Positions 63,400 to 64,000 of a DNA stretch of 64,000 nucleotides are shown one piece after another. A program made the position numbers and the translations under genes. The notes below the pieces were generated by a model. That model was not told the origin of the DNA and searched no databases. It saw only the letters and a program-made list of their open reading frames with translations. Numbering within the stretch: position 1 is the stretch's first letter; every line of letters starts with the position of its first letter. The stretch covers positions 1 to 64,000 of the forward strand of contig NZ_JARANZ010000001.1 in the NCBI RefSeq assembly GCF_029889905.1, written 5' to 3'. The DNA is from Chromohalobacter sp. 11-W (GTDB lineage Bacteria; Pseudomonadota; Gammaproteobacteria; Pseudomonadales; Halomonadaceae).

Positions 63400-64000
63400 T
63401 CAGTCGAGGTTGCGGGAATAGAAGATTTCCAGCATCTCCTTGCGCAGCCGATCCTCGATGTTGCGGGCTTCCTCGAAGGTCAGGTCGCGACGCGTGCTGC
63501 CGAACAGGTAATTGTCGAGTTCGAAGTCCTTCAGCAACATCTTGGTGTGGAACATGTTTTCCTGATAGACGTTGACGTCGACCATCTGATAGGCGCGCTT
63601 GGTATCTTCCGCCAGGTAGTCCTGGATGGAGGTGATGTCGTGGTCGATGAACAGCTTGCGGCCGTCGACGTCGCGCGTGAAGCCGCGCACGCGATAATCC
63701 GTGGTCACGATGTCGGAATCGAAACTGTGGATGAGATAGTTCAGCGCCTTGAGCGGGCTGATCATGCCGCAGGTAGACACGTCGATGTCCAGGCGAAAGG
63801 TGCTGATGCCGTTGTCCGGGTGCGACTCCGGATAGGTATGCACCGTGACGTGACTCTTGTCGAGGTGCCCGAGTACGGTTTCGGGGAGCGGCCCCGGCCC
63901 CGGCTCGATATGCTCGGGATCGTGCTCATCGAGCTCATGTTCGGCGATGAGGATGGTCACGCTGGCGCCGTGCGGCTCGTAATCCTGGCGCGAGATATTG
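63400..64000 (-). CDS. speD: S-adenosylmethionine decarboxylase, C-terminal part (5' end outside window)
   Basis: Polyamine-pathway enzyme that decarboxylates SAM for spermidine synthesis. About 200 residues are visible; the frame continues past the right edge, so the M at 63960 is not the start. The E. coli-type (class 1A) blocks are present: [16 protein letters not shown] at the edge, then [19 protein letters not shown] with the Lys-Ser site where self-cleavage makes the pyruvoyl group, [17 protein letters not shown], and [20 protein letters not shown]. Normal C-terminus IFYSRNLD. Confidence 0.96.
   Translation of the reverse strand, partial: NISRQDYEPHGASVTILIAEHELDEHDPEHIEPGPGPLPETVLGHLDKSHVTVHTYPESHPDNGISTFRLDIDVSTCGMISPLKALNYLIHSFDSDIVTTDYRVRGFTRDVDGRKLFIDHDITSIQDYLAEDTKRAYQMVDVNVYQENMFHTKMLLKDFELDNYLFGSTRRDLTFEEARNIEDRLRKEMLEIFYSRNLD

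Overview
The window is ordinary core chromosome of a GC-rich gammaproteobacterium. The likely source is a halophile of the Halomonadaceae (Halomonas/Chromohalobacter type). That placement is inferred from gene content: gammaproteobacterial RsmJ, PlsB, TtcA and E. coli-type SpeD; a complete Mrp/Mnh Na+/H+ antiporter operon with fused A and B subunits; a PHA regulator; several Na+-solute symporter modules; and an acidic proteome. No insertion sequence, prophage, CRISPR array or integrase was found.

Layout. 1-8.9 kb: end of aceF, then adk, tsaB, uppP-rsmJ, plsB (convergent), a cardiolipin synthase, a UPF0149 protein and a SprT-like protein. 9-23.6 kb: an acetate-use region with acs, a LuxR-type response regulator, a manganese island (mntH-mntR), a giant symporter-kinase hybrid of the CrbS/MxtR type, an unknown membrane-anchored protein and a two-subunit Na+/solute symporter. 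Divergent from the symporter is a cNMP/CBS/nucleotidyltransferase protein followed by a DnaQ-like exonuclease. 23.7-31.2 kb: ttcA, fnr, two alpha/beta hydrolases, a Val-Asp-Asp-Val-Asp tRNA cluster, fadH and ltaE. 31.4-37.6 kb: the stress operon prkA-yeaH-spoVR, a stand-alone Lrp-type ligand domain and a membrane-anchored nuclease. 37.7-45.2 kb: three tRNA-Leu genes, rnr-rlmB, then rpsF-rpsR-(DUF2232)-rplI and dnaB. 45.2-53.4 kb: two small proteins, hemH and the Mrp operon (minus strand). 53.5-64 kb: a lytic transglycosylase lipoprotein, two tandem PAS-PAS-MCP proteins, rsmE, phaR, purD, a phosphoribulokinase-like protein, a HIT protein, coq7 and the C-terminal part of speD.

How the genes work together. 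The clearest system is acetate assimilation. In Vibrio and Pseudomonas the CrbS/CrbR (MxtR/ErdR) pair switches on acs. Here both partners, acs and a symporter operon lie within about 12 kb, and a 12-bp motif (ATACCAArGTmT) occurs upstream of both acs and the symporter operon. The unknown 171-aa protein and the nucleotidyltransferase/exonuclease pair beside the symporter are the best candidates for undescribed biology. Other regulatory elements readable from sequence are a probable S6:S18-binding leader before rpsF, a palindromic operator before mntH, and several sigma70 promoters and strong terminators. A 58-codon ORF with a perfect Shine-Dalgarno precedes the Mrp operon. Most of the window is otherwise well-known housekeeping.
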